From Acidimicrobiales bacterium (GTDB lineage Bacteria; Actinomycetota; Acidimicrobiia; Acidimicrobiales; Acidimicrobilacustridaceae): a stretch of DNA of 64,000 nucleotides. The first letter of the stretch is position 1. Each line of letters begins with the position of its first letter. The stretch spans positions 90,852 through 154,851 of the forward strand of contig JALOLR010000011.1 of assembly GCA_025455885.1 (NCBI GenBank), in the 5' to 3' direction. The translations under genes were made by a program, and so were the position numbers. Positions 36,704 to 45,355 of this stretch are shown piece by piece. The notes beneath the pieces were generated by a model. The model saw only the letters and a program-made list of their open reading frames with translations. It had not been told where the DNA came from and searched no databases.

Positions 36704-37270
36704 ATGACGAGCGAACCCCTGACCGAGCCCGTTGCCGTCCCCGACGACGCCGCCGGCGACGTGGCGCGACCCAGCCTGTTGCGCCGGTGGGCGCCGGTGT
36801 TGGTCGTCCTGGGCGGCATCGCCGTCGTGGTGGTCACGGCGATCGTGAGCCCCTTCGACTCCCAGCCCCCGAAGCTGACCGTGCAGGCCGCCTACCTGGG
36901 CGCCGGGGCGGACCCGGCGGGGGCCTACCTCGTCATCGTGAACGACGGTGGGGGCGACGATCTGGTCGGGGTGAGCGTCCCGGGCGCCACGGTGACGCTC
37001 CAACGGCGGGTCGCGGACCCGGCCACCGGGACCGCCGAGCTGGAGGAGGCGACCTCGCTGCGCCTCGCCGGCTACGAGACGACCCGGCTCCAGCCCGGCG
37101 GCGACCAGCTCCTCCTCACCGGCCTCACCCCTGTCGAGGGGCCGACCGTCCCGATGGAGCTGCGCTTCCGGGTCGCCGATCCGGTGACGGTCCAGGCCGA
37201 GGTCCTCAGCTACGACCAGATCGGGCAGTTGCTGTTGCCCCCGCGGCTCGAGACCCCCGCCGGTCCCTGA
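36704..37270 (+). CDS. Membrane-anchored PCu(A)C-like domain protein lacking copper ligands
   Basis: Product of 188 residues. One transmembrane helix at about 31-50 (VLVVLGGIAVVVVTAIV) precedes an extracytoplasmic domain. GAYLVIVNDGGGDDLVGVSV and the later TSLRLAGYETTRLQPGGDQL resemble the PCu(A)C/DUF461 copper chaperone fold. The usual His and Met ligands (H-M-x10-M-x21-H-x-M) are absent, as the domain has no His and only one Met. It may be a structural or otherwise adapted member. It is 71 bases upstream of the Lnt-like gene on the same strand. Confidence 0.6.
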   Translation: MTSEPLTEPVAVPDDAAGDVARPSLLRRWAPVLVVLGGIAVVVVTAIVSPFDSQPPKLTVQAAYLGAGADPAGAYLVIVNDGGGDDLVGVSVPGATVTLQRRVADPATGTAELEEATSLRLAGYETTRLQPGGDQLLLTGLTPVEGPTVPMELRFRVADPVTVQAEVLSYDQIGQLLLPPRLETPAGP

Positions 37271-37327
37271 GCGCCGGGTCCCCGCCGGCCCCGGTCGCCC
37301 GCGGCGGGCGGGCCGCCCGGTTCCGGC

Positions 37328-37333
37328 CAAGAT
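37328..37333 (+). promoter_or_regulatory. Weak -10 (CAAGAT) before the Lnt-like gene
   Basis: CAAGAT is followed by 8 bases and then GTG 37342. No Shine-Dalgarno is seen, which fits the leaderless pattern weakly. Confidence 0.3.
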
Positions 37334-37341
37334 GGTCCGTC

Positions 37342-38844
37342 GTGCTCTCCCTGCCCGCGGTGTCCGAACGCGTCCGCGGCGCCGTCCTGGCCCTGGTCGC
37401 GGGACTGGCGCTGGCGGCGTCGGTCCCACCGTGGGGGTGGTGGCCGTTGGCCTTCGTGGGGGTCGCGCTCTGGGATCGCGCCCTGGCCGGTCGCCCGGCG
37501 CGGTCGCGGGCCGCCCGGTCGTTCCTCCTCGGCGTGACGTGGCTGGCGCCGGCGTTGCTGTGGATGTGGGACCTCACCGCCCCCGGCTACGTGATCGCCG
37601 TGGTGTGGTTCGCCGCCTACGTCGCCGTCGCCGGGTTGTCGGTGCCGGGGTCGGCGGCCGATCCGCGGGCCCGGTGGCTGGCCCTGCCCGGGGCGCTGGT
37701 GCTGTGCGAGGCGGCCCGGTGGTCGTTCCCGTTCGAGGGGGTGCCGCTGGCCACGACGGCGATGAGCCAGGCCGACGCCCCGCTGGCCCAGGTGGCCCGG
37801 ATCGGCAGCGCCATCGGCGTCGTCCTCGTGGTCGGCATCGGGGGCGTGGCCCTGTCGGCGGCGTCGTCCCGACGCTGGTGGGTGGCGGGTGGGGCGCTCG
37901 CCGTGGTCCTGGTGCTGTGGGGCTCGTCCCTCGTCGCTCCACGGGGGGCCGACGTCGCCGACCTCGACGTCGCGGTGGTGCAGGGCGGCGGACCGCAGGG
38001 AACCCGGGCATCGGACACCGACGCCGACGAGGTCTTCGACCGCCACATGGCCGCCAGCCAGACGATCGACGGGCCGGTCGACCTGGTGCTGTGGCCCGAG
38101 AACGTCGTGACCCTCGACCAGCCGTTGGCCACCACCCGGGAGCACCGTGAGCTGGCGGCGTTGGCCCGACGGCTGGACACGACCATCGTGGTCGGCGTCA
38201 CCGAGGACCTCGATGACGAGCGCTTCACCAACTACGCCGTGGTGTACGGCCCCGACGGCGAGGTCGGGGACCGGTACGACAAGGTCCTCCGGGTCCCCTT
38301 CGGCGAGTACGTCCCGTTCCGGGGGCTGGTCGAGCCGTTCGCCGGTTCGTCCGGGCTCAGCGCCCGTGACGCGGTGGTGGGCACCACCCCGGCCGTGCTG
38401 CGCACCGACGTCGGCTCGTTCGGCGTGGCGATCTCCTGGGAGGTCTTCTTCACCGGACGGGTCCGGGAGGGGGTGCGTGAGGGGGGAGAGGCGGTGCTCA
38501 ATCCCACGAACGGGTCGAGCTACTGGTTGACCCAGGTGCAGACCCAGCAGGTCGCCTCCAGCCGCCTGCGGGCCATCGAGACCGGCCGCTGGGTGCTCCA
38601 GGCCGCCCCGACCGGGTTCAGTGCGGTCGTCGAGCCCGACGGGGGCCTCGTCGCCCGGACCGGTGTCAGCGAGCCGGCCGTGCTCCGCGAGGTCATCACC
38701 CGTCGCGACGGGCTGACGATCGCCACCCGGATCGGACCGTGGCCGATCGTCGCCCTGGCCGCGCTCATGGTGGCCGGCGGCTGGATCCTGGCGTGGCGCC
38801 TCGGTCCGGGCTCGCCCGACGTCAGCCGTCGGCGAGGTCGATGA
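37342..38844 (+). CDS. lnt: Apolipoprotein N-acyltransferase-like protein with Ser at the Cys site
   Basis: Product of 500 residues, the size of Lnt. N-terminal membrane helices cover about 10-190, followed by a nitrilase-like domain and a final helix (IVALAALMVAGGWILAW). The catalytic Glu is in LVLWPENVVTLD, the Lys in RYDKVLRVPFGEYVPFRG. Where the nucleophilic Cys should follow, the sequence is GVAISWEVFFTGRVREG, so Cys is replaced by Ser. NPTNGSSYWLTQVQTQQ and RAIETGRWVLQAAPTGFSA match Lnt. Lnt adds the N-acyl chain to lipoproteins; activity with Ser is uncertain. The last 23 bases overlap the convergent ABC-F gene. Confidence 0.85.
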   Translation: MLSLPAVSERVRGAVLALVAGLALAASVPPWGWWPLAFVGVALWDRALAGRPARSRAARSFLLGVTWLAPALLWMWDLTAPGYVIAVVWFAAYVAVAGLSVPGSAADPRARWLALPGALVLCEAARWSFPFEGVPLATTAMSQADAPLAQVARIGSAIGVVLVVGIGGVALSAASSRRWWVAGGALAVVLVLWGSSLVAPRGADVADLDVAVVQGGGPQGTRASDTDADEVFDRHMAASQTIDGPVDLVLWPENVVTLDQPLATTREHRELAALARRLDTTIVVGVTEDLDDERFTNYAVVYGPDGEVGDRYDKVLRVPFGEYVPFRGLVEPFAGSSGLSARDAVVGTTPAVLRTDVGSFGVAISWEVFFTGRVREGVREGGEAVLNPTNGSSYWLTQVQTQQVASSRLRAIETGRWVLQAAPTGFSAVVEPDGGLVARTGVSEPAVLREVITRRDGLTIATRIGPWPIVALAALMVAGGWILAWRLGPGSPDVSRRRGR

Positions 38845-40432
38845 CCCGCTCCAGGGCCAGGGCCTCGAGGAACCGACGGTCGTGGGAGACCACCACGACC
38901 GTGCCCTCGTAGGCCCCCAGCGCGGACTCCAGCTGCTCGATGGCCTCCGGGTCGAGGTGGTTGGTCGGCTCGTCGAGCACGAGGCAGTTGACGCCTTCGG
39001 CCATGAGACACGCCAGCACCGCCCGGCTCCGCTCTCCCGGTGACAGCTCCACCCCGCGCCGGCCGACATGGTCGGCGCTCAGACCGAACTTGGCCAGCAA
39101 CGACCGCGATTCGCTGAGCGGGAGACCGGTGCGGACCTGCACGAGCTCGAGTACCGGTCGATCGCCGTCGAAGGACGTCCTGGCCTGATCCATCTCGCCG
39201 ATCACCACTCCGGGGCCCAACCACCGCCGGCCCTCGGTGAGCACCACCGTGCCCAGCAACGCGCCCAGCAGCGTCGTCTTCCCGGCCCCGTTCGGGCCGA
39301 CCAACGCCACGCGTTCCCGCCAGCCGATCTCGAGGTCGATCGGGCCGAGGCGGAAGGACCCCCGCTCCACCACCGCCCCGTCGAGGCGGGCGACCACGTC
39401 GCCGCTGCGCCCCGCCGGGATGAGCTGGAGGTCGAGCCGCCACCCCTCCCAGGGCTTCTCGACCACCTCGAGCCGGTCGATGCGCCGCTCCGTCGCCTTG
39501 ACCTTCCCCGCCTGCTTCTCGCTACGGGCGACCTGCCGCCGCCGGAGGTGCTTGTCGTTCTCGCTGGAGGCCTTGGCCTGACGCACACCCTTGTCGGACC
39601 AGCCGATCTGGCGGCGCTGACGCTCCCGCAACTCGTCGCGCTCGTCCACGTAGGACCGGTGGGCCTCGTACTGCTGGCGACGGGCCAGGGCTCGGGCCTC
39701 CGTGTAGGCCGTCCACCCGCCGGCGTACTCCGTGGCGCGTCGGGAGCGCTCGTCCACCTCGACGATGCGGTGCACCGCCCGGTCGAGGAACGCCCGATCG
39801 TGCGAGACCACGACGGCGGCTCCGTCGAAGCCGTCGAGGAACGACTCCAGGAGGTCGAGCCCGGCGAAGTCGAGGTTGTTGGTGGGCTCGTCGAGCAACA
39901 AGACGTCGACCTGGGACAGGAGGATGGCGGCGAGGGCGGTGCGGGCGGCCTCGCCACCCGAGAGGGTGACCGTGTGCTGCGCGAGCCGCCTGCGGGGCAG
40001 GCCGACGCGCTCGGCCACCGCTGCAGCCCTCGCCTCGAGGTCGGCGCCCCCGAGCGCGATGAAGTGCTCGAGCGCGTCTCCGTAGGCCTCGAGGGCCTCG
40101 CTGCTCCCGTCCGTCAGGGCTTCGGTGCAGCGGTCCAACTCCACGGAGGCGGCCGCCACGCCCGTGCGGCGCGCCAGGTAGTCGAGCAGGGTCTCCCCGG
40201 CGCGTGCGTCGGGCTCCTGGGGCAGCAGACCGACGGTGAGCTGGCGAGGGGCCCGTTCGACGACGCCGCCATCGGGGAGGTCGAGCCCGGCGAGGAGCCG
40301 GAGGAGCGTCGACTTCCCCACCCCGTTCCGCCCGATCACTCCCACGCGGTCGCGGGCATCGACCTGGAGGTCCACCCCGTCGAGCACGGTCTGGCCACCG
40401 AACGACCTCGACACACCTCGGGCCCTCAGCAC
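38822..40432 (-). CDS. ABC-F family ATPase
   Basis: Soluble twin-ABC protein of 536 residues with no membrane domain. Walker A GRNGVGKSTLLRLLAG and GPNGAGKTTLLGALLG, signatures LSGGEAARTALA and LSPGERSRAVLA, Walker B VLLLDEPTNNLD and LVLDEPTNHLD. The basic inter-domain linker (about 230-320) contains RQRRQIGWSDKGVRQAKAS. ABC-F proteins bind the ribosomal E site to relieve stalling or antibiotic inhibition. The subfamily cannot be assigned, so resistance is only one possibility. GTG 40432 has TAGCGT 6 bases upstream. Confidence 0.93.
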   Translation of the reverse strand: MLRARGVSRSFGGQTVLDGVDLQVDARDRVGVIGRNGVGKSTLLRLLAGLDLPDGGVVERAPRQLTVGLLPQEPDARAGETLLDYLARRTGVAAASVELDRCTEALTDGSSEALEAYGDALEHFIALGGADLEARAAAVAERVGLPRRRLAQHTVTLSGGEAARTALAAILLSQVDVLLLDEPTNNLDFAGLDLLESFLDGFDGAAVVVSHDRAFLDRAVHRIVEVDERSRRATEYAGGWTAYTEARALARRQQYEAHRSYVDERDELRERQRRQIGWSDKGVRQAKASSENDKHLRRRQVARSEKQAGKVKATERRIDRLEVVEKPWEGWRLDLQLIPAGRSGDVVARLDGAVVERGSFRLGPIDLEIGWRERVALVGPNGAGKTTLLGALLGTVVLTEGRRWLGPGVVIGEMDQARTSFDGDRPVLELVQVRTGLPLSESRSLLAKFGLSADHVGRRGVELSPGERSRAVLACLMAEGVNCLVLDEPTNHLDPEAIEQLESALGAYEGTVVVVSHDRRFLEALALERVIDLADG

Positions 40433-40438
40433 CCACCC

Positions 40439-40444
40439 ACGCTA
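40439..40444 (-). promoter_or_regulatory. Leaderless -10 (TAGCGT) of the ABC-F gene
   Basis: TAGCGT on the minus strand is followed by 6 bases and then GTG 40432, matching the lhr arrangement. Confidence 0.5.
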
Positions 40445-40475
40445 GGGCTGCACGGCAGAGCTGGCGATCGGGTAC

Positions 40476-40913
40476 TCAGACCTCGACGATGACCGTCACG
40501 GGCCCGTCGTTCACGAGTGCGACCTGCATCTCGGCCCCGAAGCGGCCCGTGGCGACTCGGGCACCGAGGGCCGTCAGCTCGACCACCAGCGTCTCGACCA
40601 GGGGCTCGGCGACCGCCCCCGGGGCCGCCGCGCTCCACCCGGGGCGACGGCCCCGGCTGGTGTCGCCGTACAGGGTGAACTGCGAGATCACCAGCACCTC
40701 GGCACCGACGTCCTCGGCAGACCGGTCCATCCGCCCCTCGGCATCGGGGAACAGCCGCAGCCGCCAGAGCTTGCGGGCCAGCGTGGAGGCCGTGTCCGGG
40801 CCGTCGTCGTGGGTCACGCCGACCAGGACGCACAGTCCCTGGCCGATCCGGCCCGACACCTCGCCCCCGACGGTGACCGACGCCTCCGACACCCGCTGCA
40901 CCACCGCTCGCAC
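40476..40913 (-). CDS. dtd: D-aminoacyl-tRNA deacylase
   Basis: DTD frees tRNAs mischarged with D-amino acids or Gly. The product has 145 residues, the normal length. N-terminal [18 protein letters not shown], the catalytic [17 protein letters not shown] (about 78-94) and the C-terminal [13 protein letters not shown] (cross-subunit Gly-Pro) are diagnostic. GTG 40913 has CAGACT 7 bases upstream. It is divergent from the glycosyltransferase operon. Confidence 0.96.
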   Translation of the reverse strand: MRAVVQRVSEASVTVGGEVSGRIGQGLCVLVGVTHDDGPDTASTLARKLWRLRLFPDAEGRMDRSAEDVGAEVLVISQFTLYGDTSRGRRPGWSAAAPGAVAEPLVETLVVELTALGARVATGRFGAEMQVALVNDGPVTVIVEV

Positions 40914-40920
40914 GCCGCAG

Positions 40921-40926
40921 AGTCTG
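40921..40926 (-). promoter_or_regulatory. Leaderless -10 (CAGACT) of dtd
   Basis: CAGACT on the minus strand is followed by 7 bases and then GTG 40913. Confidence 0.4.
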
Positions 40927-40945
40927 ACAGGCCGAGGTCGCCAGC

Positions 40946-40974
40946 TTGACCGCCTCGGGGGGCCAAACGAGACT
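40946..40974 (+). promoter_or_regulatory. Promoter of the glycosyltransferase operon (TTGACC-N17-GAGACT)
   Basis: This is the clearest two-part promoter in the window: TTGACC (40946-40951), a 17-base spacer, then GAGACT (40969-40974). ATG 40984 begins 9 bases later, so the leader would be 0-3 bases. Confidence 0.55.
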
Positions 40975-40983
40975 TGACGGCTC

Positions 40984-42381
40984 ATGTCCGTCCGCTCCTC
41001 GTCACCCCACTCCCCCGGCGCGTCCCCGTTGGCCGCCGACGGTGACCTGGCCCTGCGCATCGCCTTCCTCAGCTACCGGGGCAAGCCCCACGTGGGCGGG
41101 CAGGGCGTGTACACGCGCCATCTCACCAAGGCGCTCGTCGACCTGGGTCACGAGGTGGAGGTGCTCGGCGGCCAGCCCTTCCCGGTCCTCGACGAACGGG
41201 TCCCCCTGGTCGAGCTGCCCAGCCTCGACATCTACAACGACCACTTCCCCATGCGCCTGCCCGGCCCGTGGGAGGTCACGACCTGGGGCGACGCCGTCGA
41301 GGTGGCCTCCTTCGTGAGCGGCAGCTTCCCCGAGCCGCTCGCCTTCAGCGTCCGGGCGTGGCAGCACCTGCGCCACCGGGTCAACGACTTCGACATCGTC
41401 CAGGACAACCAGTCGCTCGGGTACGGGTTGTTGGCCATCGAGCGGGCCGGCCTGCCGGTGCTGGCCACCATCCACCACCCGATCACCGTCGATCGGCGCC
41501 TCGAGATGGAGCACGCCGAGAGCCGGTGGAAGCGCTTCTCGAAGGCCCGCTGGTACGGCTTCACGAGGATGCAGACCCGGGTGGCGACCCGGATGCCCCG
41601 ACTCATCACGGTGTCGAAGAACTCCCTCGCCGACATCCACGCCGACCACCGGGTGCCGCTCGACCGGCTCCACGTCGTCCCGGTCGGCGTCGACCAGGAG
41701 CTCTTCCGCCCTCTGCCGGGGGTCGAGCGGGTGCCCGGACGGCTCATCACCACCGCCAGCGCCGACGTCACGATGAAGGGGCTGCGCTACCTGCTCGAGG
41801 CGTTGGCCAAGCTGCGCACCGAGCGCCACGTCGAGCTGGTCGTGATCGGGCGGTTGAAGGAAGGCGGCACCTCGGCCCGCATCATCGACGAGCTCGGGCT
41901 GCGCGACATCGTCACCTTCGTCACCGGCGTCCCCGAGCAGCGGATCATCGAGCTCTACTCCGAGTCCCAGGTCGCGGTGGTGCCCTCGCTGTACGAGGGG
42001 TTCTCCCTCCCCGCCATCGAGGCCATGGCCTGTGGCGTCCCCCTCGTCGCCACCACCGGGGGCGCGCTCCCCGAGGTCGTGGGCGACGACAACGACACCG
42101 CCCTGCTGGTCCCGCCCGGCGACCCCGAGGCGCTCGCCGCCACCATCGCCGTCGCCCTCGACGACGCCGCCCTCCGCGATCGGATCGGCGCCGCCGGACG
42201 ACGGCGCGTCATCGAGCGCTGGACCTGGCGGCACACGGCCGTGGGCACCGTCGAGCACTACCGGGCCCTGCTGGCCGAGACCGCCCACGTGCAGGACCGC
42301 CGGCCGGGAGGCGCCGCCGCGGCGCCCCGCTACCGGCGCGGCGCGCCCACGGTCGCCGCGCCGGCGCCGGTCGTGGGCTGA
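40984..42381 (+). CDS. GT4 family glycosyltransferase
   Basis: GT-B glycosyltransferase of 465 residues. The N-terminal domain begins [18 protein letters not shown] (about 22-39), the glycine loop for the donor. The C-terminal domain has [29 protein letters not shown] and the E-x7-E element [19 protein letters not shown]. It uses a nucleotide sugar and acts at the cytoplasmic membrane face. The stop shares one base with the ATG of the methyltransferase (TGATG). It is the first gene of a four-gene operon to 45355. Confidence 0.9.
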   Translation: MSVRSSSPHSPGASPLAADGDLALRIAFLSYRGKPHVGGQGVYTRHLTKALVDLGHEVEVLGGQPFPVLDERVPLVELPSLDIYNDHFPMRLPGPWEVTTWGDAVEVASFVSGSFPEPLAFSVRAWQHLRHRVNDFDIVQDNQSLGYGLLAIERAGLPVLATIHHPITVDRRLEMEHAESRWKRFSKARWYGFTRMQTRVATRMPRLITVSKNSLADIHADHRVPLDRLHVVPVGVDQELFRPLPGVERVPGRLITTASADVTMKGLRYLLEALAKLRTERHVELVVIGRLKEGGTSARIIDELGLRDIVTFVTGVPEQRIIELYSESQVAVVPSLYEGFSLPAIEAMACGVPLVATTGGALPEVVGDDNDTALLVPPGDPEALAATIAVALDDAALRDRIGAAGRRRVIERWTWRHTAVGTVEHYRALLAETAHVQDRRPGGAAAAPRYRRGAPTVAAPAPVVG

Positions 42382-43118
42382 TGCTGACCGCCGACTACGA
42401 CCGCCTCGGCCTGCGGCCCGGCGACCGCCTGCTCGACCTCGGCTGCGGCTTCGGTCGCCACGCCTTCGAGGCGTTGCGCCGCGGCGCCCGCGTCGTGGCG
42501 TGCGACATGGCGGTGCCCGAGCTCGTCGAGACCCTCGGCGTCTTCGAGGGCATGCAGGCCTCCGGCGAGGCCCCGCCGCAGATGCTGGCCACCGCCGTCA
42601 ACGGCGACGCCACCCGGCTCCCCTTCGCCGACGGCTCCTTCGACCGGATCATCGCCTCCGAGGTCATGGAGCACGTCGCCGACGACCTGCGCGCCCTCGA
42701 CGAGCTCACCCGCGTCCTGCGCCCCGGCGGCACCATGGCGGTCACCGTGCCGGCCTGGTTCCCCGAGAGGGTCTGCTGGGCGCTCTCCGAGGAGTACCAC
42801 GCCCCGTACGTCGAGGGGGGCCACGTGCGCATCTACACCGAGGGCGAGGTGCGCCGGAAGATGCAGGGCGCCGGCCTCGAGCCCGGTGGGGCCCACCTGG
42901 CCCACGCGCTGCACTCGCCGTACTGGTGGCTGCGGTGCGCCGTGGGTCCGACCAACGACGCCAACCCCCTCGTGCGGGCCTACGCCCGGCTGCTCGAGTG
43001 GGACATCGTGGCCGCCCCGTCGGTGACCCGGGTGACCGAGCGGCTGCTCAACCCGGTGCTCGGCAAGTCGCTCGTCGTGTACGCCACCAAGCCCGTGCGG
43101 ACGATGGCCCATGCCTGA
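42381..43118 (+). CDS. Class I SAM-dependent methyltransferase
   Basis: Product of 245 residues. SAM motif I LLDLGCGFGRHAFEALRRGA (about 17-36), VVACDMAVPELVETL for motif II, RLPFADGSFDRIIASEVMEH for motifs III/IV and LRVLRPGGTMAVTVPAWFPE for motif V. It is translationally coupled to the GT4 gene upstream and overlaps the next gene by 8 bases. Methylation of the glycan or lipid made by the operon is a fair inference. Confidence 0.9.
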   Translation: MLTADYDRLGLRPGDRLLDLGCGFGRHAFEALRRGARVVACDMAVPELVETLGVFEGMQASGEAPPQMLATAVNGDATRLPFADGSFDRIIASEVMEHVADDLRALDELTRVLRPGGTMAVTVPAWFPERVCWALSEEYHAPYVEGGHVRIYTEGEVRRKMQGAGLEPGGAHLAHALHSPYWWLRCAVGPTNDANPLVRAYARLLEWDIVAAPSVTRVTERLLNPVLGKSLVVYATKPVRTMAHA

Positions 43119-44205
43119 GCACCCCGTCCCCGAGGTCCCCGGGATGCTGAGCGCCGCCCAGGCCCGGGCCACCGGCGAGGCGATCGCCGACTGGCAACTC
43201 CCCAACGGGATGATCCCGTGGTTCCCCGGCGGCCACGCCGATCCCTGGAACCACGTCGAGGCGGCGATGGCCCTCGACCTCGTCGGCCTGCGCTCCGAGG
43301 CCGAGCGGGCCTACCAGTGGCTCGTCGACATCCAGCGCCCCGACGGCTCGTGGCACCAGTACTACCTCGCCGAGGGCATCGAGCAGGACAAGCTCGACGC
43401 CAACACCATCGCCTACCCGGCGGCCGGCGTGTGGCACCACTGGCTCCTGCACCGCGACCGCGGCTTCGTCGAGGCGATGTGGCCGACCGTCGAGGCCGGC
43501 ATCGACTTCGTCCTCGACCTCCAGACCCCTCGTGGCGAGATCCTCTGGGCGCGCCACGCCGACGGCACCCCGTGGTCGTTCGCGCTCCTCACCGGTTCGT
43601 CGAGCATCTGCCACAGCCTGCGCTGTGCCGTGGCCCTCGCCGACCTGCTGGGCCACGAACGACCCGACTGGGAGCTGAGCGCCGCCCGCCTCGCCGCGGT
43701 CATCCGGCGCCACTGCGCAGGCGACGCTCCTGACGCCTTCGCCCCCAAGGCCCGCTGGGCGATGGACTGGTACTACCCGGTGCTGGCCGGGGTGTTGTCG
43801 CCCGCCGACGGTCGCTCCCGGCTCGACGCCCGCCGCTCGACCTTCGTGATGGAGGGCCAGGGGGTGCGCTGCGTCAGCGACCGGCCGTGGATCACCGCCG
43901 CCGAGACCTGCGAGTGCCTCATGGCCGAGCTGTCCCTCGGCAACGCCGAGCAGGCCCTCCAGCTCTTCTCGTGGGCCCAGGCGCTCCGTGACGACGACGG
44001 GCACTACTTCACCGGCATCGTCCAGCCCGACGCAGTGCACTTCCCGGCCGACGAGCGCTCGACCTACACCGACGCCTCGGTGGTGCTCGCCGCCGACGCG
44101 TTGAGCCGCACCAGCCCGGCGTGGGCCCTGTTCGTCGACCACGACGCCCTGCCGCCGCTGGTCGAGGTCGACGAGAGCGAGTCCCTGGCCGATCCCACGG
44201 ACTGA
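43111..44205 (+). CDS. Squalene-cyclase/prenyltransferase-like alpha-barrel protein
   Basis: Product of 364 residues with repeated helix pairs of the alpha6-alpha6 type. Examples are DWQLPNGMIPWFPGGHADPWNHVE, WLVDIQRPDGSWHQYYL (the QRPDGSW motif of squalene-cyclase repeats), DFVLDLQTPRGEILWARH and FTGIVQPDAVHFPADERSTYTDAS. Aromatic and acidic residues line what would be the central pocket. Relatives are annotated prenyltransferase or squalene oxidase repeat proteins, but some such folds are glycoside hydrolases. No DxDD cyclase motif is visible. It lies in the GT4-methyltransferase operon, so a glycolipid role is inferred. Confidence 0.6.
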   Translation: MPEHPVPEVPGMLSAAQARATGEAIADWQLPNGMIPWFPGGHADPWNHVEAAMALDLVGLRSEAERAYQWLVDIQRPDGSWHQYYLAEGIEQDKLDANTIAYPAAGVWHHWLLHRDRGFVEAMWPTVEAGIDFVLDLQTPRGEILWARHADGTPWSFALLTGSSSICHSLRCAVALADLLGHERPDWELSAARLAAVIRRHCAGDAPDAFAPKARWAMDWYYPVLAGVLSPADGRSRLDARRSTFVMEGQGVRCVSDRPWITAAETCECLMAELSLGNAEQALQLFSWAQALRDDDGHYFTGIVQPDAVHFPADERSTYTDASVVLAADALSRTSPAWALFVDHDALPPLVEVDESESLADPTD

Positions 44206-44218
44206 GCGGTCCGCCGAC

Positions 44219-45355
44219 GTGGGGACGCCGGTCGACGTCGCCGTCGTGACCGCCCTCGTCGACCTGGCGGCGATCGACGCCGCACCCCGCCGTACGACCG
44301 AGCAGTACCTCGCACTGGCGGTCCCGGTGCTCGGCACCCGGCACCACCTCGTGGCCCACGTCGGCCCCGAGCTCGTCGAGGCGGTGACCCGACGGCGGGC
44401 CGAGCTGGCCCCGGGCGCCCCGACCACGGTCGTGGCCTGTCCCTGGGACGAGCTCCCGGCGGCCGGGCTGGCCGACGCGGCCACCGAGGCGTTCGCCGCC
44501 GGGCGCCGGGCCCCGACGGCGTCGAACCCGGCCAAGGACACGCCGGCCTACCTGGCCGTCGGCTGGTCGAAGCCGGGGTTGCTCGACCGGTCGGCGGCCG
44601 GGCCCGCCGCCGACGCCGACCTGCTCTGGTGGGTCGACATCGGCATCGGCCACGTCGCCCGGCCCCACCCGTCGCGCCCGTTCGACGACCTGTTGGCCGA
44701 CGCCACCACCGGCATCCGGGCCGACGTGCTGTGGGAGACCACCGCCGAGGAGGTCGCCGATCCCGTCGCCTACTACCGCGACAACCCCTTCTCGCGCGTG
44801 GCGGGCGGGCTGCTCGGCGTGCCCCGGGTCGATCTCGCCGACCTGGTGGGCTGGGTCGACGCCGAGCTGGGCCGGTGCGTCGGGTCGGGATGGCCCACCG
44901 TCGAAGAGGCGGGGCTCGGCGCAGTGGTGGCCGGTCACCGCGACCGCTTCGCCCTGTCGTACGGCCCGTGGGAGGCGCTGGTCGCCAACCTCGACGGGCT
45001 GCACGACGCCGTGTGGCATCGGCTGCGGCTGCTGGCCGACTGCCGGGGTCGCGAGCTGCACGACCGCGCCGTCGGCCATGCGTTGGCGGTCGACGAGGCG
45101 TGGCGGGCCGGCACGGTGGCCCTCGACGACGAACAGGTCGTGGCGCTCCACGACGACCTGCTGGTGTCGGGGTGGTGGGCGGGCCGGGCCGACCTGGCCG
45201 CCCACGCCGCCCGGGTGCTCCGGTCGCTCGAGCCGGACGCCCTCACCGAAGGGGCCCGCGCCCGACTGACCTCCGACCGGATGAGCGCCAACCTGGCGCT
45301 CGTCCCCGACGAGGCCGACCCGATGTCGTCAGGCGGTGCGGCGCAGGACCCGTAG
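44219..45355 (+). CDS. HtrL/YibB-like protein, putative glycosyltransferase-related
   Basis: About 378 residues, starting with GTG 44219 13 bases after the previous stop. VVTALVDLAAIDAAPRRTTEQYLAL at the start, SNPAKDTPAYLAVGWSKPGLL in the middle and ADADLLWWVDIGIGHVARP resemble the HtrL_YibB/WlaTC family of LPS-locus proteins. The WVDIGIG Asp would correspond to a GT-A-type DxD-like acidic site (inference). Function is unknown even in model organisms. It is the fourth gene of the operon, and its last 27 bases overlap the convergent methyltransferase. Confidence 0.5.
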   Translation: MGTPVDVAVVTALVDLAAIDAAPRRTTEQYLALAVPVLGTRHHLVAHVGPELVEAVTRRRAELAPGAPTTVVACPWDELPAAGLADAATEAFAAGRRAPTASNPAKDTPAYLAVGWSKPGLLDRSAAGPAADADLLWWVDIGIGHVARPHPSRPFDDLLADATTGIRADVLWETTAEEVADPVAYYRDNPFSRVAGGLLGVPRVDLADLVGWVDAELGRCVGSGWPTVEEAGLGAVVAGHRDRFALSYGPWEALVANLDGLHDAVWHRLRLLADCRGRELHDRAVGHALAVDEAWRAGTVALDDEQVVALHDDLLVSGWWAGRADLAAHAARVLRSLEPDALTEGARARLTSDRMSANLALVPDEADPMSSGGAAQDP

